Shown: in pieces, positions 1 to 11,356 of the stretch | Layout of the letters: every line of letters begins with the position of its first letter | Numbering within the stretch: position 1 is the stretch's first letter | Source of the DNA: Melieria omissa | Taxonomy: Eukaryota; Arthropoda; Insecta; Diptera; Ulidiidae | Reading direction: 5' to 3' | DNA length: 64,000 nucleotides | Assembly (NCBI GenBank): GCA_963971225.1 | Contig: OZ020269.1 | Location: 95,724,540-95,788,539, forward strand | The notes under the pieces: model-generated | Seen by the model: the letters and a program-made list of their open reading frames with translations, nothing else | Databases searched by the model: none | Told to the model about the DNA's origin: nothing | Made by a program: the position numbers and the translations under genes

Positions 1-388
1 GAGGCACTCTGTGCTGTGCTATGCATGAATGCTTTTCCAAGCATACTTTTAGACACGCACTTTAGAGTACGGCAAACTTGCTATAATTCCGATATGGCGA
101 AGATGGTTTGCGAAGCTGATAAGCTGTGCGAGAATGGTCGAGCATTGTCCAATCGAAATGTGCTAGAACAGTCGGCGCGATAACCAGACAAGTATAAAAG
201 GCAGCCGAGTGCAGAGAAGAGGGTCGAGTTTTGAACAAGCAAAGTAGTAACAAGTGTAGATACAAGCAAAGTGTAAATCTGTAAATAAAGTGACTGTTGG
301 TTTTTGACTGCGTTTGCGCTGAATAATTGAAGTGGTTTTATTTTCAAGCACAATCCAAAACGAACTTAGAGCAGTCATTTTTGTAACA
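1..388 (+). mobile_element. LTR of a retrotransposon, 5' end just outside the window
   Basis: This is one of three related LTR copies; the others lie on the minus strand at 50466-50684 and 53242-53674. Alignment with the complete 53-kb copy shows that only about the first 10 bases are missing. A TATA box (TATAAAA) lies at 193-199 and a polyadenylation signal (AATAAA) at 284-289, so the U3, R and U5 parts are in order on the plus strand. The LTR ends in GTAACA at 388 and is followed by ATAC, the complement of the GTAT target duplication around the 53-kb copy. No primer-binding site or internal region follows, so this is the 3' LTR of an element or a solo LTR. The Ty3/gypsy type is inferred only from TG...CA ends with a 4-bp target duplication. 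Confidence 0.8.
193..199 (+). promoter_or_regulatory. TATA box of the LTR
   Basis: TATAAAA lies in the middle of the LTR. The same element is conserved on the minus strand of the 53-kb copy at 53443-53449. It marks the presumed U3 promoter, about 90 bases before the AATAAA at 284-289. Confidence 0.6.
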
Positions 389-415
389 ATACATTTTGTA
401 TCTATATTTTTTAAA

Positions 416-1360
416 TAGGGGAGAGTGGGGAGTTTTGAAGCACGCTTTTTTTGGGGGTTAAAACTACCACAAAAATAATTTTTTTCACGTTCTATCAAAC
501 ATAATCTATAGAGCGTATTAAAATACACTTCCTAGTTGATGGATATGCATAAAATCAAAAAGAATCGACAATTTTTGTCTGTTGGCCCAAAAAACTGGTT
601 TTCGGAGTATTCAAAAATTGTGGGGAGTTGTGAAGCACGACTAAAAATCGCAGAAAATTACATATTTTGGTGAAAAATCTTTATTGGGATCGGAGAAAAT
701 TACAAATAATTAGGTTTCTCATGTATTAGAGTTGAGAAAATGGAACAAAAATTAAACTTTTGTTTAAAAAATGTGAAAAATGGCAAGTTGCTTAATCATT
801 CCGATCATTCCGAAAAACAATACGAGAAATATAAATAACACAATTTGTTGAAAAAAATCCTTGGAATTGTACTAAACATTCGAATTTTTTTTACAAATAA
901 TGCGCATACGCATGTAAAATATATTTCAGGTTGACATCTGTAATATTTGACGTGCTTCACATCTCCCCACTAGATGTGCTTCAATTCTCCCCATTCGCGA
1001 CTATTTTAAAAATGCCACCGCGTCAGTAACACATCGAATGTTTTTGCATAAATCCTTTTGAACGTTAAAAGCCTAATCATTGTTCATTATTTTGTTTGTA
1101 CTCACCTTTTCGATTCGCTTGAAAATTTTACGAAAATTCCACTAACACGAATGTTAAAAAAACTTTTCGAACAAAATGTTCATTACACTGTCTGGATAGA
1201 TACAAAAAAAGTGTGCTATCGAGACGAGTGCTAGTAAAAAACTGAGATTTTAGGTTAAAAAATGTTGACAGTAGGTAAGAGCTATCAAAACCACTACTAA
1301 GCGACATCTATGGCCGTGCTTCACAACTCCCCATGCTTCAAAACTCCCCACTGTCCCCTA
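416..1360. mobile_element. Non-autonomous DNA transposon with TA target and repeated subterminal motif
   Basis: The two ends are inverted repeats. The left end is TA then GGGGAGAGTGGGGAGTTTTG, and the right end read in reverse is TA then GGGGACAGTGGGGAGTTTTG. The matching dinucleotide TA on both sides suggests a TA target duplication. A motif of the form TGGGGAGTTNTGAAGCAC is repeated six times: forward at 426-444 and 621-638, reversed near 951-969, 976-993, 1315-1334 and 1334-1350. The interior is very AT-rich and has no open frame of use. I do not recognise the superfamily. The element seems to sit inside an older TTAA-ended repeat, whose right part continues at 1361. Confidence 0.75.
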
Positions 1361-1688
1361 CGGAAAAAATATTTTATATTTATGGCAAAATACAAAATTA
1401 TCACTTTTTGATTTTATTTAACCATTATCAAAGAAACAGGGTTTTGATCAAACGTGCCCAATTCGTAGACTTCAATTAGAACACAAACTTTCCCTGATAT
1501 CGCTGCAAATTATTCGAAATTATTTTGGTGATAACGGTAAAATGTTTGTAATTTGCTTTGAATTCACTTCTAAAAATATTAATTTATTGGTGCCTTTTTA
1601 AATAAAATCCATAAGTCAATCGTAACTTTTGCTATAAGATGACAAAAAGATGAAGTTGCTCATTCAACTTTGGGGTCGAAAGGGTTAA
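1361..1688. mobile_element. Right end of a TTAA-ended (piggyBac-like) element
   Basis: About 325 bases closely match the right end of the complete element at 13764-15106 and finish with the same CGAAAGGGTTAA terminus (TTAA at 1685-1688). The homology begins exactly where the TA-flanked element ends, which suggests that element was inserted into this copy. No coding capacity is seen. TTAA followed by CCC at the ends is the known layout of piggyBac-type elements; assignment to that superfamily is an inference. Confidence 0.65.
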
Positions 1689-3326
1689 ACTTGCATGTAA
1701 AGCCGCGAAGCCCTGCTGGTAGGTACTAAAGTTCTTGCTATCAGACATGATCAGAAGTCATTTATAGGGGGAAATAAACCTTTAACCATATCGAGTGCCT
1801 TAATAACCAACAACAACAACAATAGCCACCTACAACAACGCTTCATAGCCATTGCCAAGCGTTCAGATTCGATAGTTTTCGCTTAGTGACCTTTTACAAT
1901 TGTGGCCTTTTGCCATTTCGCATAACATGGACAACGTCCTGACAAAGCCAACAAACAAACAGATGGACACACCAACAACAAGCACCAATGCCAATCTGGA
2001 AGAAACTTAATAAATAACAATAAGAGGCCAGTAAGAACGCGCCGCACGTACGCATGCGTGCAAATAAATGTAAATTGTGATTTCATGATAATTTCTTGTG
2101 TTGCGCAGGTTTTTTTTTTCTCCGCCTCACTCGTACGTCGCGTCGCACGCTGTGGCTTGTTGCCGGCAACGTATTGCGTACACATTTACCATGTATGCGC
2201 AGTGTTGTTGCATGAACTATGCTTCTTGTTGTTTTTGTTGTTGTTGTTGTTGCTCTTAGCCTTTATTGCGCTCGTTATTGGGCCGCTTTGTAAAGCATTT
2301 ATTTGTGTAGATTTGCGTCGATAGCCTGCAGGGGTGCCAGCCCACAATCGCTGCGCCCCTCGACGCTCCGCGCCCCCCTGTCCATGGTTGCTTGTTCGCA
2401 TCTTCACAGGAGCAGCGCTTTGTTTGACTGGTTAGATAGTTGGTTGGTTGTCTGTCTGACGCACCGCTGTGAATATTCCACTTTTGGTTGCTCTTTCATT
2501 GTTTGGTTTATTGCCATTGTTGTGTATTTGTTGTGCTTCTGATTCAATTGTTCCAAATACAACATTGGCTTTTTTAGTTGTTTTCTTTTTTGTTTAATCC
2601 ATTTCGTGTTGTGATTTTTGTATTTGACTCGTTTATGTGTAATTTAATGGTGTTTCTATGCTTTGAGGTTATGCAATAATGCAAAGTCAGGCAAAGATTA
2701 TTAAGGAGAACACTTTAAGTTGTTCTCAATGGATCTGAAAGAATGCTGGGTTGGTTAGAGGTATGCACCAGCTACTCAAGATACACAAATAGAGATATTT
2801 CTATGTCGGATAGGTTTCACTGAATAGTAAAGAAAAAACTAACGTTACTCGCAGCTGAGTGAGTTCTTAATGAGGTTTGGTGGCCCACTACAACCACAAC
2901 AGTCGACTTGACGCAGTGGTTTTTCTTCCCCTTGTCGAAACAGTTAAGCAAGCGCGGCATTCAAACATAACATACGTCGATTGCACTACGATTTAATGTT
3001 CCCTGCTAATGTGATCTGAATCTACCCGACCTTCGAAAAAATCTAAATATATCTTGGGAGCCAAGGAGCCAAGGCGGTTGCTTCTCAACACATCGGTGCC
3101 AAATGTCTCAAACCTGATTCGAGCCGACACACAAAAAGTCTGGCGTCTCATCGCCCGCCTCGATGGTTTATGTATTGCGTTGTGATTGAGAGGGTCATGG
3201 GTTTAAATTTCAAATTATCCAAAAAACAAAACGATTAGTTAGTTATCTTCCCTGACAGATAATGTAATTCCTGACAGAAAAATTATTATGTATGAAAAAG
3301 CTACAAATCGGCCTCTTGGAGTTGGC
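1689..3326. other. Spacer with triplet repeats, no gene seen
   Basis: A CAA run lies near 1808-1822 and a TTG run near 2230-2256. Open frames at 1883-2185 and 2058-2324 are made of these triplets and show no domain. The 30 bases after 1689 resemble those near 20468-20500. Confidence 0.4.
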
Positions 3327-3879
3327 CGAGGGTGGGTCAATAAGTCCGTGACTTTTTGAATTTCCCGCCTCTTAATTGAAATGGCGCAACACTGCTCCCG
3401 TCAACAGTCATCTGTCAGTTGACTCTTGTCAAAAATTGAACAAGCTGCGACATTTAGTTTGTTTTTGACAGCCGTTAATATCAGACTACCGCGTTGACTG
3501 AGAAGAAAATGGAAAAAAGTTAATTTCGTGTGTTAATTTAAGTTAATTTATTTGGCAAAAATCCATGAATTGGGCTACGAATTGCTCCTTATCCCGCCTA
3601 TTCACCCGATCTAGCCCCAAGTGACTATTTCTTGTTCCCAAACTTGAAGAAATGGCTCGGCGGAAAGAGATTTGCCTCCAATGACGAAGTCATCTCACAA
3701 ACAAATGCCTATTTTGAAGACCTCGACAAATCATATTTTTCGGAAGGGATAAAAAAACTGGAGAAACGTTGGGCTAAGTGTATAGATTTCAAAGGAGACT
3801 ACGTTGAAAAATAAAATATCTTTTTATCTAAAAACCTGTGTTTCATTCAAAAAGTCACCGACTTATTGACCCGCCCTCG
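3327..3879 (+). mobile_element. Internally deleted mariner-type transposon
   Basis: The terminal inverted repeats are about 35 bp: the left begins CGAGGGTGGGTCAATAAGTC and the right, read in reverse, CGAGGGCGGGTCAATAAGTC. A TA follows the right end at 3880-3881; the left TA is not preserved. A short leader with an ATG near 3509 (coding a mutated MEKS-type start) joins directly to the C-terminal part of the transposase. The central catalytic region is therefore missing, and the 553 bp compare with roughly 1.3 kb for a full mariner. It could at most be mobilised by a transposase supplied from elsewhere. A related end lies on the minus strand at 45457-45654. Confidence 0.9.
3558..3814 (+). pseudogene. 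Mariner transposase C-terminal remnant
   Basis: The conceptual product starts with a KIHELGYELL-type stretch, shifts frame near 3596, then reads YSPDLAPSDYFLF followed by a basic C-terminal segment up to the TAA at 3812-3814. In mariner transposases the aspartate of the PSDY motif is the third catalytic residue (D,D34D). The first two aspartates and the N-terminal DNA-binding domain are deleted. About 85 residues of the family's roughly 345 remain, so the protein cannot be active. Confidence 0.85.
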
Positions 3880-4029
3880 TACAATCCGATCAATCTATCA
3901 TTGTCGTTTGATTAGACGATCTACTGCTCTGAACAGATAAAAATAATCACATAGTCCTGTAATCTTTGTCTGTTCTTGTCTTGCTACACAAGGCCTCAGA
4001 AGTACAGTTCATAGATTACCTGAAGTCTT

Positions 4030-4260
4030 CGAAAACACCGTTTCCTATTCTAGTTGAACAGAGTCCATAGTGCATTTGCAGAACTTTTTAGATCAGCTCA
4101 AGTACCAAATTGAACTGAATGGTTTCATATATAAAGACTTCCTTTGAGCTTTCTTCTTCTTACATTTTCAGTATGATTTCAGCTAAAGGTTCATACAGGT
4201 CGCTATTGCATGTTCTTGGAAGCCTGGATATGTTGTATCAGACCGGTTATTATTTTATAT
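4030..4260. repeat. Outlying unit of the ~325-bp tandem array
   Basis: The segments reading CCTATTCTAGTTGAACAGAG and CCAAATTGAACTGAATGG match units of the array that resumes at about 4900. The LINE tail at 4320-4895 lies between, as if inserted into the array. Confidence 0.5.
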
Positions 4261-4319
4261 TATTAATGGGGATAGTGCACTGCGACCTGTAGATCTATTG
4301 TACCTCCTTCCTGACTTGT

Positions 4320-4895
4320 CTTGACTTTAAAGATTGTCAGTGTGTCCAGTATTCAAGAGGAATTTTAGTATGTTTCCTAGACCTTTGGATACCAGGTCTG
4401 TACGTGGTATAAGATGGTCCCCCAGGTGTTTCTTTCTTTTATGCATAAGTGCAGGGCATTCTCCTAGTATATGTGTTGCAATCTCGTTTTCCTGCAAGCT
4501 GAACCTCTAATACAAGTTTCCCGGATTTCTAATTTAGATAGATAATTATTCAATCTACAATGCCCTGTTTGAATTCCCGTGATAATCCTTAGATTATTTT
4601 TTTGAAAGGATCATACATTCCTCGAAACTTTTCCTATTGTAGTTAGGGTCCTATCCTTAGGGTCCTAACCATCTTGGAATGCTCTAAACCTGGTTGATTT
4701 TTCCAGTATTGATTCCTTCTGGTTATCTCGTCCTTTCTCGTTAGAATAGAAGAAGCTCCTTTTCCTAAATCACAAAAAGGTTCTGAGCCGACAAAGTGTG
4801 TGGAAGCTCCCTCCTTGCCCGTTCGTCGGCCCATTCGTTTCCCTCAATGCCAGCGTAGCTGGGAACCCAAAGTACCAGACCTTGTTGTATTAGAC
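4320..4895 (-). pseudogene. LINE retrotransposon ORF2 remnant: end of RNase H and C-terminus
   Basis: Read on the minus strand from about 4890, the product gives LWVPSYAGIEGNEWADERAR, the last motif of an RNase H domain (WVPxHxGIxGNExAD, here with S-Y replacing the usual histidine context). After a frameshift it continues through IRNQYW-like and TGILTGHCRL-like segments to a Cys-rich tail near 4480. This arrangement is known from RNase H-bearing LINEs of the I/LOA/R1 group. Reverse transcriptase is absent, so this is a 5'-truncated, frameshifted copy. Tandem-array units flank it on both sides. Confidence 0.75.
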
Positions 4896-6420
4896 CGCTG
4901 CAAGTACCAAATTCAACTAAATGGTTTCTAATATAAAAATTTCCTTGGAGTCTTCTTCTGACACTTGGTCCCAGCACTTTTTCCTATCCAAAGTCAGCAG
5001 ATTCCATATTAGTTTTGCAAAAAGACTTCTTATAAGCCTCCTTCTTGTATAAGACTTGTGGACATAATTTTGGTACGATCCCAGCTCATGGGACCGCTAT
5101 TTTATGTTCTTGGAAGACTTTAACTTGCCTTATTTGAGTTCTCTAGTACCATAGGGTACCGTTTCCTATCCTAGTTCAAGGAAATCCATATTGGATGGAT
5201 GCGAATAAGTGTCAAATTCAACTGAATTGCTTCTCTTTTGAGCATTCCTCTCACATAAAGACTTATTTTTATCCATATTTTCGGTATGACCCCAGCACCT
5301 TTCCTTATCCAAGGTCAGCAGAAACCATATTAGATCTGCAGAAAGACTTACTGTGAGCCTCGTTTTCATATAAGACTTATTTTTAGACATAGTTTTGGTA
5401 TGATTTCAGCTGATAGTTGATAGCTGACAGATCCTTATTTGATGTTCTTAGAAAACTTTAACTTGTCTTATATGAGTTCTCTAGAATCAGAGGGCACCAT
5501 TTCCTATCATAGTTTAACGAAATCCATATTGGATTGACCAGGATAAGTGCCAAATTCAACTGAATTGAGCTTTCTTCTCACATAAAAACTAACTTGTAGC
5601 CATATTTTTAGTATGATCCCAACATCTTTTCCTATCGAAGGTCCTATCAAAGCTCAGCGGAATCCATATTCGATCTGCAAAACGAATTTCTGTGAGCCTC
5701 CTTTTCATATAATAGTTACTTGCAGACATAGTTTTGGTATGATTTCAGATGATGGTTCACACAGACCACTATTTTATGTTCTCGAAAGATTGGAACTAGT
5801 CTTAGTTGCGTTCTCTAGTATCAGTGAGCACCTTTACCTATCCCAGGTCAGAAGAAACCATATTGAACTGACCGGTGTAAGTATCAAAGTCAACTGAATG
5901 ACCTCTCATTACTAACTTAAGTAACTTGTTGCCATATTTTCGGTATGATCTCAGCACCTTTCCCTATTCAAGGTCAGCAGAATCCATATTAGATCTGCAG
6001 GAAGACTTTCTGTGAGCCTTCTTCTCATATAAGACTTACTTGCAGAAATAGTTTTGGTATGATCAAAGCTGATGATTTTATGTTTTTGAAAGACTGGAGC
6101 CTTATTTGCGTTCTCTAGTATTAGAGAGCATCTTTTCCCAATCCCAGGTCAACAGAATCCGTATTGGATTGACTGGGATAGGCACCAAATCCAACTGAAC
6201 TACTTCTTTTTTGAGCCTTCTTTTCACATGAAGACTTACTCTTAGTCAAATTTGACCCCATATGGGATCATATAGCTCCTTTCCCTATCCAAAGACAGCA
6301 GAAACCATATTAGATCTGTAGAAAGATTTTCTGTGAGTCCCTTTCTCACATAAACACTAACTTTTACCCATATTTTTAGTATGATCCCAGCACCTTTACC
6401 TATCCAACACTAAGAATTCC
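4896..6420. repeat. Diverged tandem array, ~325-bp unit
   Basis: A block containing CCTATCCAAGGTCAGCAG followed by CCATATT recurs at 4983, 5302, 5631, 5962 and 6283, with a last partial start at 6399. A weaker version recurs at 5165, 5513, 5837 and 6137. The ~325-bp unit is therefore itself a dimer of ~160-bp halves. Copies differ by many substitutions and small indels, so the array is old. Open frames inside it (for example 5613-5897) are chance readings of the unit. Confidence 0.8.
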
Positions 6421-6700
6421 AAGTTTGAATTCCCTAGTAACAGGCGTACTCTGTTCCCAAAGCTCGCCTTCCTTGTTCAAGTTCAGCCAAGTCCGTATTG
6501 AATCTGCAGAATGTTTCTTAGACCCGCACAAATATGAAATTCTACTGGACTTGTTCTCATACAACGACCTATTTTCGCTTAGAGGAGCACTTGAAACCCC
6601 CAAGGGGTATGTTGACTAACTTTCCCTGTAGTCTCTTTCCATGAAAACTTGACAAATTCAATATTCCAATTCCAATATTCAATATTTTAACGCGTTTTTT
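6421..6700. other. Spacer, nothing recognised
   Basis: Open frames on both strands between 6400 and 6619 overlap each other and show no family resemblance. No repeat was recognised. Confidence 0.3.
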
Positions 6701-8898
6701 AACAGTCGACTCCATAATTGCATGCCACAACAAGCGTCCAATGCTTCTCCAACTGTCGCCAACTGATATCCAACATGTGTGTATCGGCTTGGAGCCAACG
6801 TGTTACTTTATTTAGCCAACCACAACAACAACCATTCGCAACCAGTTGGAGCCCACACATACAACATGTTGCAGACGCTGTTCGTGTACTGTTAACCGAA
6901 ACTGTTGTTCCATAGCCAAGTCAACTTCCAAGCGGCCGGCATCTACGGCGTTGGCAACGGTGACGACAACAGCGACAACGACAACAACGACGACGACGAC
7001 GGCACTAACGACTGCGACGGAGCCAAATTGAGTGGATGCCCGTTTGGCTACCTTAGAGGCCGAATATGCAGTCCAGTCTTCGTTTCGCCGTTATCCGCGT
7101 TGGTTCAACTGAGGGCGACAGGTGCGCGTGATAATTGTCGATAGCGTACAGAAAGCGCCGCAATAAAAATTAGAGGAATACAAATTGTGTGAAAAAAGTA
7201 AATAAAAAGCATTTCTTGCCACAGTGCGTAAGCGAGCGAGTGAGTTGGTGTGAGAGTAAAGCGGCGAAGCGCAGCTAAAGTGTCCATAAATCAAACAGAT
7301 TATAATAAATAAAAATCTGCATAAGTGTTATTAGCGTTTGGCAACAATGCGAAATGAGAAAGATGAATGCGAAATAAGAGAAAACGCACGAAAAATGGCC
7401 GGTTCGGTTGATGGAGAAAGGGAAAGATTACAAGAAAAAAAAACGTGTGTGGTGGCATTGTTGTTGCCGGCTGTTGTTGGTGCCAGTGATGAACTGTAAA
7501 CGCTGAACGAAAAAAGTCCAAACCATTGAAATTTGCAATCGAAAAAATATTAAAAAAAATGAAGAAATGTAAAATGTAAAATGTGCATGAAAAAAGTTTT
7601 TTCAAGTGTCAGAGACAGCGGCATCGTGCGAACAATGCGACAATTGTCCGGTGTGCGGACTGCACAGTTCATTGCTCAGTGTCGGCGGTGTTGGTGTGTC
7701 AGTTGTAATTTTCGCCTTTCGTACTTCGATTCTTTTGTTTTTGTTTACACTCGCTTGTGCGACTGCGTTGACAATGGCTGTGGCACGCTGGTGACACGCG
7801 TGACAGCAACAGCAACAAACCGTTTCTTTTTTTGTTTCACTACGACAGCAACATAAAAAAAGCTGCAAGGAGCAACCAACAACCACAACAACAACATACA
7901 ACAATAATAAAATTCATAAAAAGTGACAAGTGCACACGCACCTGCTGTGTTGTTTGTGTTCTGCTACAATAGCTGCTTCTTCTTCTTCTTCTTTGGTGCT
8001 TCTATTAGTCGGTTTTGTGGCGGTTGCCAGGGCTTTATTGCTCTTGTTGTTGTTGCTTTTGTTTTTGTTGGCAATCGTTGCCGGCACATCGCTGACAAGC
8101 AGACGTCTTGTCTTCTCGGCAAGTACCGTTATGCAGCTGGCATTCTCCGCATTCACAATTTTATTTGTTATTTTGCCGCTGCACGTCGGCTGCTACCAAA
8201 AACCACGCGATTGCAACGCGTTGGGGCGACACATTGTTGGCGCTACTGTCGTTTATTTGTTTGTTTGTTTGTTTATTTTTGTCGCGTTCTTTCTTTTTTT
8301 AGGCGTACGTTGACTTTTTATTATGCTTTGTTGTTGTTGTTAATGTGGATTTTATTATTATTGTCTCTGTGCAGTGATATGCTTTTCATTGTTGTTGTTG
8401 TTGCACTGTTAGCTGACTGGCTGTTAAAAATCGATAAAGGGCATTCAGTGTAAACGTTTATAAACATTTTTTGGCTTGCAACATGTTTCTAGTCGCGTGC
8501 TAACATGTCGCTAATTTGTCCTTCAAATTGTTTGCCATTATTTGAAATCGCCTCTAAAATCTGTTATCTAAAACAGTTTAGTGATAATTTGAAATTTAAA
8601 TGTGTTGAAAATATGCCGTGTCGCGTGTCGTATGGACCGTTAAATTGCATTTGCAATGCTTATTTGAAACAAGCGTTCGTAAGTTTGACACGCGGCAGCA
8701 ATTATTGTTCCGATTTCCACACTATTGCTTGATTATTGCTTTTAGGACACGTCAGAAACAATTGAGTTGATAAGGAATTTGTAACGGTTGTTACGTGAAG
8801 GAAGCTGTTACATGAAGCTTTACGTGGCGCTTACTTTTAGAGCAGTGGTGGCCATATTCTAACTCGCGAGTGGCAATGACCGCCGATGCTTCTATAAG
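6701..8898. other. Host-like spacer, possibly non-coding exon or regulatory DNA
   Basis: Composition changes here to a richer mix with CAA, GAC and TTG triplet runs (about 6955-7010, 7975-8070, 8255-8275, 8330-8410). The longest open frame, 7923-8453 on the plus strand, encodes a Phe/Val/Leu-rich product generated by TTG and TTC runs and is not credible as a protein. No transposon ends were found. It may be intronic or 5'-untranslated sequence of a host gene, but nothing in it proves that. Confidence 0.3.
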
Positions 8899-10165
8899 TT
8901 AGGTTAGGTTAGGTTGAAATGGCTGGATGGATTATATACTCCACATAGGCCAAGAAGCAGGTCCGTTATGATAGCATATTCTGCTTTCCCCCAAGATTAG
9001 GTTACTTTATCAAATGATTTGATCAGGGTGGATTCAGGAAAATATTTAAAGTCGCTCATAATATTTCGGGGGGTTTCAACACCCAAACCCCCTCCCCCCT
9101 GGATCCACCTGCCACTGTACTTCTGCACTCTCTCTCCACTGCATTTGATTCTAAGCAGATCTTTAACATCTGTATAGGTTATCTTCGCTAGGTTTCGTAG
9201 AAACGATTGTCCTATAGTTTGAAGCCTCCTTCTACTAAGATCTGGGCAGTGATATGCCTATCACCTCCTTGTCTGGAAGGATAAGGCTGGTGTGTCTTTC
9301 TTTGGCAGTTCATTCGCTTTACAGTTCCCTTCCCTTCCTTCCCTTTTACCTTCCGTATCCCGGTGGCCGGACACCCAAATGAGGTGAACACTGTAGTGTT
9401 GGCCCATCTCGTTAAGAGATCCGCGGCACCCAGTGAGAGATATGGTATTGTTCATGTATTTGTCCAAAGCTTTCAACGCAGCTTGGCTGTCCGAGAAGAT
9501 ATGAACTAGCTTCCTTCTACCAGAAACAAGGTGTGCACATAACGGCCGCGTGAATGGCGTTCAATCTGCCGGATACACACTACAGTAGTCCGGAAGAAGA
9601 TTTCAGTCCTCAGTTCCGGAGGAAAAAAGCCACCTTCCACTCTTCCGTCGAGCTCCAAGTTCGTCTTTAAACAAGATAATCACAACCCGTGTTTGCTATG
9701 GTCTGTCCTGCCAGTCCTGTCTGAATGGTATGAAGACATCATAGTGAAAACTATTGCCGGTACGCAGTAGTCTGTGTTCGAGGGTATTAATATGGGATCC
9801 TGGGTACCTAGTATCAGTGAGTAACCAGAGCTTCCCATGAGCCAGCAGCCGAATTCCCTCAGCCTCAGTGCTGTGCTCACAGTCATCCTTTGGACTACCA
9901 GGTCAAGAGGAGGCAGATGAAGAATCGCGTCAGTGGATGTGGACCCAAGAGCTCCACTGATGCATAACTACGCACTTCTTTATACCCTGTGCAGTTGTTT
10001 AAGCTTTGTTGTTTTCTTGATCATAGACCACCACACCAGAACTCCATAGAGTAGAACTGAACTTATGATGACTATACCTATATACCCAACGTGATACTCT
10101 GGGGGAGATTCCCCACGATATGTCTATCACCTTTTTACAAGCAAAAAGTGACGCGGTCCCCTTAT
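8899..10165 (-). pseudogene. LINE ORF2 remnant: RT C-terminal region, RNase H and tail
   Basis: On the minus strand, from about 10150, a degenerate segment with ALRLREFG and TDYC motifs matches the region between reverse transcriptase and RNase H. It is followed by LDGRVEGGFFPPE, then IFSDSQAALKALD (the DSQ part of the RNase H core) and HLIWVSGHRDTEG with NCKANEL after a small duplicated insertion near 9330. The C-terminal helix-rich tail continues to about 9120. The 3' end at 8899-8917 is a (CCTAA)n-type tail. There are many stops and frameshifts. Membership in an RNase H-bearing LINE clade (I/LOA/R1 group) follows from the domain order; the exact clade is not resolved. Confidence 0.8.
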
Positions 10166-11015
10166 AAACGCGTTCCCAAGCATTGTCGTGCCATGTTCCT
10201 ATCTAGAATCATGCTTCCTTATATTCATTCTTTTTGGACGCAGTGTCTCGGGCAGTTGGTACTCGGCTCCCATATCTTTTCTATTCTATATTCGTATAGG
10301 TGCGTCGACGTGGCTGCTAGTTGCAACGATCATCACTGTTGTAAAGGTAGCAGTGACGTTTTACTATATGCAACTTTTTTCAACTTTATTGTAGACGCTT
10401 CTTGAGAAGAAAGCTGTATGCGTACCAATTTTGCTAGACACGAATTGTCTCTCCACAGCTACGCTCAAAAGTTGTAGCTTATAGCTTGCTGCCAATTTGT
10501 TGTATTTTAATCCCTAACTAATTTCTAACAACCTCTGGAAGGTTGCAGCTTTTAGCTTACTGAATATTTCAAATTACTTAGATTTTAGTTTGTAACTCAT
10601 TGGCACCAAACCAACATTTGGAATAAACAGCCTATGCCCAGCCAGAAGCTTAATTGTTACACTTGGCCCACAGCAACTGCAACGTGGCTTTGTTTAGCTC
10701 AATTGCAGTAAATACAAAGTTCGCTGGGTGGTGCTGTTTCACTCAGAACAAACACCTTTATTCTAGGTAATTATTTTTCTTTGTACCTTATTCCCATTCC
10801 GATACAAAGATTGTTGCGTTCATTATTGTGGTTACTCACCGTTGGCTTAGAAGATCTGTTAGCCGTACATTACCTAATCTGCCTGTCTGCCTTCTTAACT
10901 GGCCATAAAGCCTAAGTACTGAAACATAACCCATTGAAAACCTACCCTCGAGGCACATTTGTTCTGCGTAAAACAGAAAAATATTTGTTTTGTTGGTGCC
11001 TGGTTTTTCTTACTC
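10166..11015. other. Spacer, no gene seen
   Basis: Two overlapping plus-strand frames at 10091-10405 have no recognisable domain. A short repeated phrase (GTTGTAGCTTATAGCTTGCT and GTTGCAGCTTTTAGCTTACT) occurs near 10465 and 10543. Confidence 0.3.
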
Positions 11016-11356
11016 GAAGCTGACCTCGATAGTCTAAAGGTTAGCGCACTAGCTGCTCGTACCGAGGCCCTAGGTTCGAATTCTAGCTCGGGCTGGTGAA
11101 AACCTCGTCTACTTTTATTGCTATATACACGAAGTAGATGAGAATTTCAAGAATCGCCTCCATGCGTGAAAGAAAAAACTGCCAACCGTCGTTCGGATTC
11201 AGCGTTAAATTGTAGGTCCCCTCCCAACCCCTTCCCAATCCGCTTGAAATGTAAGCTGTAACATAAGTTGGAAAAAGCACAAAAAAAACGGGTTAAATAT
11301 CACAATAGGCCTCCGAGTGCCTCTTATAGAGGAAGACACCATAACCTGACCTTACC
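11016..11356 (+). mobile_element. tRNA-derived SINE, first family, near full length
   Basis: The head resembles a tRNA gene: an A-box-like TTAGCGCACTAGC at 11041 and a B box GGTTCGAATTC near 11072, followed by CTAGCTCGGGCTGG. A body of about 200 bp ends in TATCACAATAGGCCTCCGAG and a terminal ATAACCT. The same head recurs at 25499, 30500, 46594 and, reversed, at 39939-40216. The tail recurs without the head at 26068-26195 and in the 53.8-kb array. No intact cloverleaf is implied; this is a retroposon, not a tRNA gene. Confidence 0.85.

Noticed and set aside
7923..8453. 176-codon open frame on the plus strand
   Set aside because: The product is a Phe/Val/Leu/Cys-rich string created by TTG and TTC runs; overlapping frames are open too for the same reason.
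8899..8917. Telomere-like (TTAGG)n sequence
   Set aside because: It is very short and lies at the 3' end of a minus-strand LINE; flies of this kind do not use TTAGG telomeres.
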